Shown: positions 50,001-54,074 of the stretch, piece by piece
Position numbering within the stretch: position 1 is the first letter of the stretch
Layout: every line of letters begins with the position of its first letter
Assembly (NCBI GenBank): GCA_963575645.1
Contig: OY754466.1
Location: 40,704,001 to 40,768,000, forward strand
Reading direction: 5' to 3'
Source of the DNA: Xanthostigma xanthostigma
Lineage: Eukaryota; Arthropoda; Insecta; Raphidioptera; Raphidiidae
Length of the DNA stretch: 64,000 nucleotides
Notes under the pieces: model-generated
The model's input: only the letters and a program-made list of their open reading frames with translations
The model's database searches: none
Told to the model about the DNA's origin: nothing
Program-made: the position numbers and the translations under genes

Positions 50001-52372
50001 TTGGTCGTTTTAAGTGCGGAAAATTAATTTTTAAAAATTAATTTAAAAAAATTAAATAATAAGTTGAGAGTATATTATTTACTATAGCGATCGCTATCTG
50101 GTCTCATATAGTGATAAGTTATATATACCTGTATCTATGATAAACAAAGATAGAAATATCAATTGGTTGGAATGAAATACAATTGAACGTTCAGGGCAGA
50201 GTCGTATTTGGAAATTTTAATTTATAAAACGAATTTTAAATTTAAAACTCACATTTTCATGAAGATTGAAAACCACCGCTTTTTTTGATAAAGGGGTATG
50301 CGAATTGTCTCGCAGTGAAACGGGAAGGGGCAAATGTGGAGTTTTTAAAAAAACAATTCCGGGGTGAACGATAAACGGGTATGCGAATTGTAATTCTGGG
50401 GTGAACGATAAAGGGGTATGCGAATTGTCTCGCAGTGAAACGGGAAGGGGCAAATGTGGAGTTTTTAAAAAAACAATTCCGGGGTGAACGATAAACGGGT
50501 ATGCGAATTGTAATTCTGGGGTGAACGATAAAGGGGTATGCGAATTGTCTCGCAGTGAAACGGGAAGGGGCAAATGTTGAGTTTTTAAAAAAACAATTCC
50601 GGGGTGAACGATAAACGGGTATGCGAATCTAAATACGACCCTGCTTCCATAACACAATCGAAAGCTGCATACAAAGTGAGATAGTTATACAATAATTCTA
50701 CACCAGCTGCTATGACGTGTATTTGTGATTTTTGATTGGTTAGATTCAAAAAATGACAGTGAAAGTCGAAAAGTAGCCATTTTTTTCACGTATTTTTGAG
50801 GAAATTTGTGAATAATCCGCAAAGTTTTTTTTTTGAACGTCAAAATTTAGCGTTTTCTATGACTTAAAAAAAAATTTTTCAAAATTTGGGTGCATAGTGT
50901 TATCGTACTGGACCCATAAACTCATCATATTTAAAATAAACTTCGCAATCGCCAATTGAATTCATTTATAATAGTTATATCAGTCGATAACAAAAATATA
51001 AAAATAGCTTACTTTTATCAACTTTCGAAGCAGCTCGTAAGTTTGCAGTGCGAGTTCTCGTGTGGGGACGATAATTAAAGCCTTAACACCGTCCGAACGA
51101 TTTATTGGTGGCTGAATACCTTGCAGCGTTTCGATAATCGGAAGGGCATAAGCTAACGTCTTGCCTGATCCGGTTTGGGAACGAATCTTTAAAAAAAATA
51201 GCAAAATATACATCAGTAATTAATTAAAAAAATAATAATAATAAACATGTAAAATAATACTAACCATTGCGTCTACACCACTTAAAAGAACAGGTATTGC
51301 TTTTTTCTGAACGTTTGTCAATTCAGTCACATTTAAATTCTGATTTAAATTTTGAACTGAAAATGGATGAATGGGCAGGTCTGAAAATTTACTGCCTGAA
51401 AAAACTTTCTCTTCTATAGGTTTAACAAACTGTTTCCCGATGTTCGGTACTTCATATACACTTCTAAAAAGGGCCGACGTTTTTCCTCTGAACTGTTTCG
51501 ATTTGTCAAATTTTTTAGTCGGTTCTGAACTTCTCTCTGGTGGTGGACTATCACTTTTCTCAATTTGTTCAAATTCATCATCCGATTCAAATGACACTGT
51601 GTTAGGTTTATCCACTTGAGTTTTATTTTTTTCTGAATTAAATTCACTAGCGGTGCGTTTCGTATAAATTTTATTCGCAGGTTTATTTTTATTCGTTTGT
51701 GTTTTATGTTCAAAATTAAATGGCAATTTACGTACTGTTTCCTGTTTTTCAGGACTTTTCTTAGGTAAAACACTTTTTACGTCGTTATTGTTTGTCACTA
51801 CTTTGTTAATTTTATTATTATCATCAGAAATATTTATTAAACCGGAAAATTTTCTTAATTTATTCCCGGTAGGTTGTACTTCAACTTTACCCTTTTTATG
51901 TTCAACATTTTTACCAGTCGTATCACTGAATTTATCATTTACTTTATTTTTAAAACTCTCGTTAGCACTGCTTTGAAGAAGTTTAGCCGATGTCAAACTT
52001 TTCTTCTCTACATTTACAGTACTTGCACCACCTGCTTTTTTAAACACTTTGCCCGAAGTCTTGCCTGTATTCCATTTAAAACTGAATGTATCTTCCGATT
52101 TGTCATTTCCATTTTTTTGATTTAATGAACTATTATTCACTTTGCTTTGAATTAATTTTAATTTTTTCTTTTCCTTCTTTTCTTGCCTTGATTGTCTCTC
52201 TATTTGACGTGAAATTCTTGGTTTTTCTCTCTAGAAAAAATAAAGTATGTTAGATAACCTCAAATAAAATACGCACATTTTTTAAACAATTAATTGTAAA
52301 TACCTTTTGTATCTGTGCTGAAACGGGATTTGAACACACATTTAATGCTAAATCCATTTCAACAACCGTCAT
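13944..52372 (-). CDS. DDX31: DEAD-box ATP-dependent RNA helicase, DDX31/Dbp7 family (8 exons)
   Basis: Family members are nucleolar RNA helicases needed for 60S ribosomal subunit assembly. I joined eight minus-strand exons: 52372-52304, 52230-51265, 51186-51013, 49796-49576, 49508-48707, 41482-41131, 35005-34840 and 14091-13944. Every junction is GT-AG, every phase fits, and the 2898 nt encode 965 residues (human DDX31 is about 850). Visible in order: a basic, low-complexity N-terminus (1-310), Q motif, GSGKT (351-355), PTREL, TPGR (436-439), DEAD (461-464), SAT (556-558), an acidic Ser/Asp tract (about 657-706), DVAARGLD (745-752), HRVGRTGR (773-780), the DDX31-type C-terminal domain with YPRDMKQFF and HLGHYAKSF, and a basic tail with SEYESGL. 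That tail resembles human SEYSSGM and separates DDX31 from other DEAD-box proteins. All catalytic motifs are intact. Oddities are an extra segment of about 66 residues between DEAD and SAT and a 20.7 kb last intron. Family and exon structure are firm; exact transcript ends are not. Confidence 0.93.
14480..14545. mobile_element. Possible DNA-transposon end
   Basis: The minus strand reads ACAGTGTAAACTCCATTTAA followed by CGTC and ATATCGAG blocks, resembling pogo-type ends. GTCGTTATTTAGAGTG repeats occur just to the left, and no partner end was found. Inside DDX31 intron 7. Confidence 0.3.
14546..15340. other. Intron 7, no feature recognised
   Basis: AT-rich. Short open stretches at 14641-14868 and 15026-15277 show no known motif. 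Confidence 0.4.
15341..15808. mobile_element. Foldback/TIR element, ~468 bp
   Basis: ACAGATTGGTTTTTTAAAAA at the left is mirrored by a right arm ending CCACCTGT. Inverted arms of about 70 bp include GAACACCTGATTTATT. It is flanked by TAT/ATA, so TA duplication is possible. The interior has a run of ten G. Confidence 0.72.
15809..16842. other. Intron 7, no feature recognised
   Basis: AT-rich sequence. A 78-codon frame at 16435-16671 has no recognisable domain. Confidence 0.4.
16843..17286 (-). mobile_element. Non-autonomous Helitron with tRNA-like core
   Basis: A|TCTATACTAATA start and CCCGGGTGAAACCGAAC...CTAG|T end on the minus strand, as in its sister copies. A shorter 3' half than the 29.8 kb copy. 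Confidence 0.85.
16964..17032 (-). repeat. tRNA-like sequence inside Helitron
   Basis: Minus strand: GGCTATCTCAATCGGTAGAG (A-box-like), then a loop CTGTCAA, then GGGTTCGAGCC (B box). The cloverleaf elements are in order but the acceptor stem does not close, so this is not a functional tRNA gene. Confidence 0.7.
17287..18175. other. Intron 7, no feature recognised
   Basis: AT-rich, with no clear repeats or frames apart from a mirrored pair of short open stretches at 17290-17500. Confidence 0.35.
18255..18293 (-). ncRNA. Minimal hammerhead ribozyme-like motif (left arm)
   Basis: Minus strand: GACC, CTGATGA, stem II GAAAA/TTTTC, GAAACGTT, GGCC. The core is intact; stem I has one mismatch (A-C). 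Confidence 0.6.
18338..18376 (+). ncRNA. Minimal hammerhead ribozyme-like motif (right arm)
   Basis: GGCC, CTGATGA, stem II GAAAA-loop-TTTTC, GAAACGTT, GGCC. All core bases match CUGANGA...GAAA, A15.1-U16.1 and C-G form stem III, H17 is T, and GGCC pairs with GGCC as stem I. Confidence 0.68.
18610..19065. mobile_element. hAT-like MITE with CCGAATATTCGG subterminal repeats
   Basis: It starts TAGTGATGCCACGAATA and is packed with CCGAAT/ATTCGG words at both ends. ATATTTAT occurs at 18602-18609 and 19066-19073, a possible 8-bp target duplication. The right terminal repeat itself is not clear. Confidence 0.6.
19099..19195. repeat. Hairpin around GTCGAC words
   Basis: TCGACAAAATGTCCAATATT is mirrored by AATATTGGACATTTTTTGTC about 60 bp later. 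Confidence 0.55.
19250..19510 (+). repeat. Dispersed repeat family D (copy 1)
   Basis: Contains TTAGGTCAACAATTAC...TCCCCCGAA, then GAAATCAAATTTTTGGAGGA and ATGCAAATATGAAGAGCCCT. Related copies lie at 36610-36830 (-), 37340-37660, 39550-39790 and 63180-63420 (-). An ATTCCA motif marks some ends. Confidence 0.65.
19511..20160. other. Intron 7, no feature recognised
   Basis: AT-rich. The stretch near 19600-19800 recurs diverged at 33150-33400 and 40080-40260 (ATCAGCTGTTCTT, then AGATCTGTCAAAAA), an unnamed dispersed repeat. Confidence 0.4.
20165..20400 (+). mobile_element. tRNA-derived SINE
   Basis: TAGTAGTGAGAGCACTAGAC (A-box-like) and GGGTTCGAATCCCGG (B box) are followed by a non-tRNA body with GGTTTTCCATGGTTTCCC, a motif common in insect SINEs. 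No tail or target duplication is clear. Confidence 0.65.
20846..21104 (+). repeat. Dispersed repeat family E (copy 1)
   Basis: Shares TTTAGGCGCA, AACGCTTCCCCTTCTC, GCATGCGCAGTGCG and TTTTCTCTAGC in order with 22893-23155. Probably a non-autonomous transposon. Ends undefined. Confidence 0.6.
21889..22300. repeat. Dispersed repeat family F (copy 1)
   Basis: It starts ATTACACCACAAGGGCAGAA and ends with a mirrored CATACTTTCGACC block. Other copies: 30590-30890 (partial), 48300-48653 and 57365-57430 (partial). Inverted words around GACTTTCTGCCTT suggest a foldback MITE. Confidence 0.6.
22308..22656. mobile_element. TIR element, ~350 bp
   Basis: GTGAGTAATATGTAATTTTG then GGGCCCTG at the left is mirrored by CAGGGCCCCGATTACATATT at the right. 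Inside, CTGGACCAATAGGAACG occurs twice. Confidence 0.65.
22893..23155 (+). repeat. Dispersed repeat family E (copy 2)
   Basis: See 20846-21104. The same order of GC-rich words, about 80% alike by eye. Confidence 0.6.
23721..24215 (+). promoter_or_regulatory. Promoter-like or solo-LTR-like block
   Basis: A GC-richer island (GTTGCGCGCCCCCTATTGGG) leads to GCTATAAAATGCGG at 23905-23918, a good TATA box. A long ATG-poor leader follows, then ATGAGCGGAACCACGGGCAA and a GTATAG donor-like site. It could be a solo LTR or the promoter and first exon of a nested gene. No TSD or partner found. Confidence 0.35.
24216..25669. other. Intron 7, no feature recognised
   Basis: AT-rich. Repeated words ATTCGCATATAT and TTCGAATATTTTGCGAATAT (24780-24840) and CGAATATTCGCATTCGCGAA (about 25365-25390) suggest another decayed MITE, but its ends are not defined. 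Confidence 0.35.
25670..26391 (+). mobile_element. Non-autonomous Helitron, second subfamily
   Basis: A|TCTATACTTATATATAAAAA start and a CCCGGGTGAAACCGGG hairpin before a mutated CTTG end. It carries ~45-63 bp degenerate repeats (AAAGCTATTAGTTCAGAAGC) also in copies at 44828-45166 and 55032-55400. Compared with the 45 kb copy it has about 300 extra bp (roughly 26030-26340) that include a hammerhead-like motif. Confidence 0.7.
26237..26276 (+). ncRNA. Minimal hammerhead ribozyme-like motif
   Basis: GGTC, CTGAAGA, stem II with one mismatch (GTCAA/TTGCC), GAAACGTT, GACC. Stem I GGTC/GACC is perfect and differs from GGCC/GGCC at 18338, a compensatory change. Confidence 0.6.
26784..27110 (-). mobile_element. 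Helitron-like or RTE-like fragment with 63-bp duplication
   Basis: The minus strand ends GCCGCCGGTAACGGCTAGT, a short hairpin before CTAG|T. Two copies of a GCCTTCGGCT...TCTTGCCTCACGG unit (26839-26962) are inside. The other end carries GACAGACATCCGTTTTTATT, a common insect repeat tail. Confidence 0.45.
27112..27427 (-). mobile_element. Non-autonomous Helitron lacking the tRNA-like core
   Basis: Same A|TC start and hairpin-CTAG|T end as its sisters, but only 316 bp. The sequence jumps from the GATCGAAATTACCGTTCAAA block to GATGCTCCGCTCC without the tRNA-like part. Confidence 0.82.
27585..27720 (+). repeat. 51-bp degenerate tandem repeat
   Basis: CTAACATTCAA...CCGACCTCTAGCTTCAAC is repeated at a 51-bp offset, with further short AGCTCCAA words. 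Pyrimidine-rich. Confidence 0.65.
27721..28849. other. Intron 7, no gene recognised
   Basis: A GC-richer patch at 27960-28240 has two related words (GACATCTTGTATGG and AAGATGTCGGACG) but no frame with a known motif. Confidence 0.35.
28870..29215 (+). pseudogene. LINE reverse-transcriptase ORF, C-terminal fragment, frameshifted
   Basis: It reads [14 protein letters not shown], then [15 protein letters not shown]. After a stop and frame change it continues [20 protein letters not shown], the typical ORF2 C-terminus. The element ends in TTGAATTGAATTGAAT, a simple-repeat tail. Confidence 0.75.
29837..30459 (-). mobile_element. Non-autonomous Helitron with tRNA-like core (longest clear copy)
   Basis: 623 bp; TCTATACTAATATATAAAGC start and GGGTGAAACCGGACGGGACC-GCTAG|T end on the minus strand. 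The inner tRNA-like part is at 30113-30190. Confidence 0.85.
30113..30190 (-). repeat. tRNA-like sequence inside Helitron
   Basis: Minus strand GCTAGCGCAATCGGTAGAGC (A box), ACTGTCAATA loop, GTGGGTTCGAGCCC (B box). The anticodon-loop centre would be GTC. No paired acceptor stem. Confidence 0.7.
30590..30890. repeat. Dispersed repeat family F (copy 2, partial)
   Basis: Shares CAAGCAAGCAGCTTTGAAGTT, GACAGCTGTTCGCGACTATTA and TAGACTTTCTGCCTTACAA with 48400-48650. Confidence 0.6.
31737..32035. mobile_element. Foldback element with minisatellite arms
   Basis: AAGAAGTAATGACACTTTAA at the left is mirrored at the right. Each arm contains tandem units of CCTCCCTTACTTCTGCAAAA (three on the left, two on the right), ending in a TTAATAATAT centre. 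A potential stem of about 130 bp. Confidence 0.8.
32107..32140 (+). ncRNA. Minimal hammerhead ribozyme-like motif
   Basis: TAA, CTGATGA, stem II GCCT-TTT-AGGC, GAAACGTT, TTA. The core is fully intact and stem II is perfect. Stem I is only three A-T pairs, so folding is less sure. Confidence 0.58.
33400..33560 (-). repeat. Insect dispersed repeat block
   Basis: The minus strand reads TTTCGTTATTTCCGGTGAAA, then GTTGACCTCCAATCG, ATATTGCATGGCAATGTTG and GGATCTACAACTTTTATA. I recall this block as widespread in insect genomes; the element type is unknown. Confidence 0.4.
34081..34119 (+). ncRNA. Minimal hammerhead ribozyme-like motif
   Basis: GGCC, CTGAAGA, stem II CGAAAA-loop-TTTTCG, GAAACGTC, GGTC. 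H17 is C, allowed. Stem I GGCC/GGTC pairs with one G-U. Confidence 0.63.
34238..34535. mobile_element. Foldback MITE, arms ~130 bp (copy 1)
   Basis: ATAAATATAGTTTAAAAAAA pairs with the right end. The arms carry TATCGAACTAAAAGGTAAAA and meet around GTGGGGCGCT...AGCGCCCCAC. A sister element is at 44401-44696. Confidence 0.8.
34560..34800 (-). mobile_element. tRNA-derived SINE
   Basis: Minus strand: AGTGGTTAGCCGCGCGGTCT (A box of Leu/Ser-tRNA type) and GTGGGTTCTAATCCC (B box) near 34594-34680. It lies directly beside the foldback and about 40 bp from the DDX31 exon 7 donor. Confidence 0.6.
34840..35005 (-). CDS. DDX31: DDX31 exon 7 (C-terminal domain, residues 862-917)
   Basis: Acceptor TTTTGTTCTAG. 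CT completes the Ala codon begun by exon 6. It reads [20 protein letters not shown], then [17 protein letters not shown], closely matching human DDX31 (AYATYPRELKHIF, LHLGHVAKSFGLRDAP). It ends AEIIQ plus AG before GTTAGT. A SINE and a foldback begin about 40 bp into the downstream intron. Confidence 0.94.
35101..35758. mobile_element. Possible TTAA-flanked TIR element
   Basis: GGAGGTTGATGCG after TTTTAA and its approximate complement CGGCTCAACCTCC before TTAA. The interior has long T and A runs. Only ~12 bp of terminal repeat is clear. Confidence 0.45.
35967..36591 (+). mobile_element. Non-autonomous Helitron with tRNA-like core, in DDX31 intron 6
   Basis: A|TCTATACTACATAATATATA start and CCCGGGTGAAACCGGG hairpin then CTAG|T end. 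tRNA-like part at 36246-36320. Confidence 0.85.
36246..36320 (+). repeat. tRNA-like sequence inside Helitron
   Basis: CGGATAGCTCAGTCGGCAGA (A box), GACTATTAATGCC and AGGGTTCAAGCCCC (B box). The best preserved 5' half of the family. Confidence 0.72.
36610..36830 (-). repeat. Dispersed repeat family D (copy 2)
   Basis: Reverse orientation. Shares GATCGTGCTCACAAACTAAC-like and GGATTCGGAAGATCTCAAAA-like blocks with the other D copies. It directly follows the Helitron. Confidence 0.55.
37340..37660 (+). repeat. Dispersed repeat family D (copy 3) with 55-bp tandem duplication
   Basis: GATGTTTGATATGCAAATAT begins at 37516 and again at 37571, with an identical 55-bp unit. The other D copies have one unit. 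Confidence 0.75.
37697..38072. mobile_element. hAT MITE, 376 bp
   Basis: CAAGGGCGTAGATAT at the left and ATATCTACACCCTTG at the right. Flanks ATGTGAAT and ATGTGAGT are an 8-bp target duplication with one change. C-rich runs at both sides. Confidence 0.85.
38727..39507. mobile_element. PIF/Harbinger relic, 781 bp
   Basis: About 45-bp ends: TAGGCCCCACTTACGATCAA and its near complement. The interior near 39020-39183 encodes a transposase scrap (below). The TTA-type target duplication is imperfect. Confidence 0.72.
39026..39183 (+). pseudogene. Harbinger transposase N-terminal fragment
   Basis: It reads [20 protein letters not shown], then [19 protein letters not shown] and a stop. The R..W...LL..R...Y..L..EL......YLRM pattern is the conserved start of HARBI1-like transposases. 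The DDE catalytic part is missing. Confidence 0.6.
39550..39790 (+). repeat. Dispersed repeat family D (copy 4)
   Basis: TACCATTCCAACTCCACTAG start, one GATGTTTGATATGCAAATAT unit. Confidence 0.6.
39791..39975 (+). repeat. Dispersed repeat G (copy 1)
   Basis: Shares GGTAGTGAACGCCTACTTGC, GTGTGGAATAAATTCGACAT and CACTCGACGCA blocks with the reverse copy at 59530-59715. It follows a D copy here. Confidence 0.65.
40651..40773 (+). pseudogene. LINE reverse-transcriptase ORF, C-terminal 40 codons
   Basis: [19 protein letters not shown], then [15 protein letters not shown] and a stop. A third independent LINE end. A 3' tail runs to about 40940. Confidence 0.72.
41131..41482 (-). CDS. DDX31: DDX31 exon 6 (motifs V-VI, residues 745-862)
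   Basis: It begins [18 protein letters not shown] directly after a TTCCAG acceptor, completing motif V with LLCT of exon 5, 7.2 kb away. It carries [12 protein letters not shown] (motif VI with the arginine finger) and the start of the DDX31 C-terminal extension ([13 protein letters not shown]). It ends with one base of a split codon before GTATGT. Confidence 0.95.
41758..41964 (-). pseudogene. LINE reverse-transcriptase ORF, C-terminal fragment
   Basis: It reads [15 protein letters not shown], then [13 protein letters not shown] and a short end. The G.K..N..P..IK....F...I..WL pattern is the ORF2 C-terminus. It lies in DDX31 intron 5, on the gene's strand. Confidence 0.68.
42004..42350. repeat. 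Dispersed ~330-bp repeat H (copy 1)
   Basis: AAGTGAAACTTTTATTCTAT start, CAGGCGGCCGCGGAGTAGGG centre and CAATAAAAGATTCACTTGCG end, giving short inverted ends. The second copy (59850-60178) is about 95% alike. It could be a MITE or a solo LTR. Confidence 0.7.
42741..42772 (-). ncRNA. Degenerate hammerhead-like motif
   Basis: Minus strand CTGAAGA, short ATCCGGTTT, GAAACGTC. Core words remain but stems I and II are broken. The flanks resemble the inverted parts of 4122-5782. Confidence 0.4.
42800..43385. other. Intron 5, no feature recognised
   Basis: Two opposed open stretches of 70-110 codons with no motif. Possibly an unclassified repeat. Confidence 0.35.
43392..43520 (+). repeat. Dispersed repeat I (copy 1)
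   Basis: TCTTCGATTTTGTGTTCAGG, TTACAAAAGAAATG and TTTCCACGCTGC blocks recur at 55798-55925 and 58010-58130. Confidence 0.6.
43581..44010. mobile_element. Non-autonomous TIR element, GGCCGCTGCACACGAGGC family (copy 2)
   Basis: AAAGGCCGCTGCACACGAGG at the left; GCAAAACCAGCCTCGTGTGC at the right. The best two-ended copy of the family, ~430 bp. Confidence 0.7.
44401..44696. mobile_element. Foldback MITE (copy 2)
   Basis: AATAAATTATAGTTTAAAAA pairs with the right end. CGAACTAAAAAGTATGAAAT and GCGCGGGGTG/CACCCCACGC as in 34238-34535. Confidence 0.75.
44828..45166 (+). mobile_element. Helitron, second subfamily, 5'-truncated
   Basis: Matches 25790 onward. Three ~45-bp units of GCTCAAAGCTATTAGTTC, then CCCGGGTGAAACCGGG hairpin. 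The CTAG end is lost. Confidence 0.6.
45540..46330. mobile_element. Relic of the 6642-7149 foldback, split by a Helitron
   Basis: Left part (45540-45664) matches CCTGATGGGATTTGGCTCTC...AAGTGTCCATG. The right part resumes ATAGGGATATCCATTAAATT after 46285, as in the intact copy near 6785. Confidence 0.65.
45665..46279 (+). mobile_element. Non-autonomous Helitron with tRNA-like core, nested
   Basis: A|TCTATACTAATATATAAAGC to CGGGCGGGACCG-CTAG|T, 615 bp. tRNA-like core at 45935-46010 (GGATCAATCGGTAGAACATG, CTGTCAA, GGGTTCGAGCC). Confidence 0.87.
46787..47425. mobile_element. Non-autonomous TIR element, GGCCGCTGCACACGAGGC family (copy 3)
   Basis: AAAGGCCGCTGCACACGAGG start and shared GTGACAGCTCGAACGTCAAC and TTATTGTCTCTGAACAGAAC blocks. 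The right end is missing or diverged. Confidence 0.6.
47792..48178. mobile_element. TTAA-flanked foldback MITE (copy 2)
   Basis: Same ends and TTAA flanks (47788-47791, 48179-48182) as 3090-3500. The left arm has lost about 35 bp. In DDX31 intron 5. Confidence 0.78.
48300..48653. repeat. Dispersed repeat family F (copy 3), 54 bp from DDX31 exon 5
   Basis: ATTACACCACAAGGGCCGAA start and CTTTCGATCGAGGTATGAAG end. It occupies the intron just downstream of the exon 5 donor. Confidence 0.65.
48707..49508 (-). CDS. DDX31: DDX31 exon 5 (motifs III-IV, residues 478-744)
   Basis: A 67-bp intron precedes it. The exon starts with the last base of a split Ser codon, then LIQALDSHK. It contains [18 protein letters not shown] (motif III), [15 protein letters not shown] (motif IV), [14 protein letters not shown] and GVLLCT, ending phase 0 at ACG|GTGAGT. 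Two inserts are notable: about 66 residues before LLSAT, and an acidic Ser/Asp/Glu tract with a repeated SELNSD. The plus-strand CACTATTTAACT repeats at 48840-48890 are the DNA of that tract. Confidence 0.94.
49576..49796 (-). CDS. DDX31: DDX31 exon 4 (TPGR and DEAD motifs, residues 404-477)
   Basis: It starts [20 protein letters not shown], a very strong DDX31 signature (human [20 protein letters not shown]). It then carries GTPGR and [19 protein letters not shown]. It ends with two bases of a split codon (AG) before GTAAAC. The acceptor is a pyrimidine tract ending TTTTAG. Confidence 0.95.
49917..50915. mobile_element. ~1 kb TIR transposon (copy B), filling DDX31 intron 3
   Basis: Ends TTAGGTAAGAGTATGATAAC and, inverted, GGGTCCAGTACGATAAC. 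About 999 of the intron's 1216 bp. Nearly identical to the two halves at 8673-9136 and 12217-12649. No transposase. Confidence 0.8.
50287..50646 (+). repeat. 120-bp minisatellite, three units
   Basis: GATAAAGGGGTATGCGAATT starts at 50287, 50407 and 50527. Each unit also holds a half-copy GATAAACGGGTATGCG. Because 120 is a multiple of three, the minus strand stays open for 146 codons, a false frame. Confidence 0.9.
51013..51186 (-). CDS. DDX31: DDX31 exon 3 (Walker A and motif Ia, residues 346-403)
   Basis: It encodes 58 codons beginning [17 protein letters not shown] and containing [18 protein letters not shown] is motif I, the ATP phosphate-binding loop, and PTREL is motif Ia. Acceptor TTTTAAAG, donor AAA|GTAAGC, phase 0 on both sides. 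Intron 2 upstream is only 78 bp. Confidence 0.95.
51265..52230 (-). CDS. DDX31: DDX31 exon 2 (residues 24-345)
   Basis: This is a 322-codon open exon after a TTTTTTCTAG acceptor. Most of it is Lys/Ser/Asn-rich low-complexity sequence typical of the unstructured N-terminus of nucleolar helicases. The last 50 residues hold the Q-motif region ([16 protein letters not shown], then [18 protein letters not shown]). The donor is ATG|GTTAGT at 51264, phase 0. Confidence 0.92.
52304..52372 (-). CDS. DDX31: DDX31 exon 1 (start codon, residues 1-23)
   Basis: It begins with ATG at 52372-52370 and reads [11 protein letters not shown], ending IQK before a GTA donor at 52303. It ends in phase 0 and joins the RExPRISRQ start of exon 2 across a 73-bp intron. 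The upstream bases contain stops, so this is the natural start. The 5' UTR end is unknown. Confidence 0.82.
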
Positions 52373-53078
52373 TTTTAGCACTTTATTAAAATAAATTTAA
52401 AACACTGTATCACAATTACTGACATGTGTCTCGTTTCATAACATAAAAGGCGGAGCAGTCAGTAGAGACGTGAGTCGACTGCTGTTATTCCAAGGAGGAT
52501 AAAATACACAGCACCGTACAGACTTTTCTCCGTGAATATTGTTTAGCTACAGTACAGATCTGGCAATACAAAATAAATAGAAAAACCTACGTATATCGAA
52601 TTTGGCAAAAACATAACCGACGACGGTACTAACACTCTGGGTACTGTAAAATCTTTGTCATACTACTATATAATATAAAATGGAGGGGACAGTACGCTAA
52701 AGTGTATGTTTTCATATCTCCACGCGGATGTTTTTGGGTTAATTCATTGAGTAATTTGGAAAATATTGATATGATGAACATTGAGTGATACATATTTTTT
52801 TTTGAAAAATCTAATCTTAGGCAGTACAACCGGTATGATAAGTATACGAGTATATGCCAGTTTTTGGGCTGTCGTCATTTAGGTACTTTTATTATATATG
52901 TACTGAACATAGGAATAAAATCGCAATCGAACCATTAGGTGCAAACATATTATAGACTTCTGTCTTTTTTTAAGTCGTAAGAGCTCGTTGGTTCTGATTG
53001 GCTAACGCCATAGATAAAGACAAAACTTTTTATACAGAGAGATATACTTAATCATTACATGTTAAATATACATAATAT
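52373..53078. other. DDX31 5' flank
   Basis: Expected to hold the DDX31 promoter and perhaps that of the divergent membrane-protein gene. No TATA box at a convincing distance and no recognised motif; 52440-52560 is less AT-rich. Confidence 0.35.
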
Positions 53079-54074
53079 ACAGGTGTCCCTAAAAGGTCTT
53101 TACAAAAGCCTACCACATATTCTTCAGGCCAAAACAACTCGATACAAGCAAACTTACCTCAGTACAAAGTTGCTTAGTTTGGGCGCTAGACGGCTCTTAA
53201 GTTACAATTTTCAAATTGTTTTTGCTTTATAACTTTGAAACGGCTCATGAGATTTTACTCAAATTTGGTACGTTGGCATAGCTTTATTGGGCAATAAAAC
53301 CCATATCATAATAATGATGAATATCATTCCATGGGCGTAGAACTTGATTTTTTCGATAATTAAACATCTAAAACTTCTACGCCAATGGAAAAAAATCAGT
53401 TTGAGTATGAAATCTGGATCACGAGACTCATTTACTACAAAAAAGGTACTCTTGATAAAATTCGATTACTCTCATAGTTTCGACAAAATTTTAATTTTAG
53501 TAATTTAGAGCATAACTAAATATTAAAACGAATAACAGATATATTTCATAAAAATATTGTTCAAAATGTTCACTATTTTCACGTATACAAAAATGTATAC
53601 GACGCAAAAAATTGAAATGTACTTTTTGCATAATTTCTTCATCGCCTGTAAGATTATTTGTTGCTTGTTCTACAGTATTCACAGGAGTCTTGCGTGTATT
53701 TAATTATGCTCTAAATTACTAAAATTAAAATTTTGTCGAAACTCAAAACTGATTTTTTTCTATTGGCGTAGAAGTTTTAGATGTTTAATTATCGAAAAAA
53801 TCAAGTTCTACGCCCATGGAATGATATTCATCATTATTATGATATGGGTTTTATTGCCCAATAAAGCTATGCCAACGTACCTACCAAATTTGAGTAAAAT
53901 CTCATGAGCCGTTTCAAAGTTATAAAGCAAAAACAATTTGAAAATTGTAACTTAAGAGCCGTCTAGCGCCCAAACTAAGCAACTTTGTACTGAGGTAAGT
54001 TTGCTTGTATCGAGTTGTTTTGGCCTGAAGAATATGTGGTGGGCTTTTGTAAAGACCTTTTAGGGACATCCTGT
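53079..54074. mobile_element. 996-bp foldback TIR transposon
   Basis: ACAGGTGTCCCTAAAAGGTC at the left, GACCTTTTAGGGACATCCTG near the right end. Arms of about 320 bp pair almost perfectly and a second inner pair (53478-53522, 53698-53744) continues. No transposase. The intact arms suggest recent activity. Confidence 0.82.

Noticed and set aside
50217..50657. 146-codon minus-strand open frame with repeated [10 protein letters not shown] segments
   Set aside because: It is the translation of a 120-bp minisatellite inside a transposon. The frame stays open only because 120 is divisible by three, and the same DNA in copy A is interrupted.
51371..52125. Several 60-80 codon plus-strand frames and a 119-codon shifted minus frame
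   Set aside because: Shadows of DDX31 exon 2, which has correct splice sites and joins in phase on both sides.
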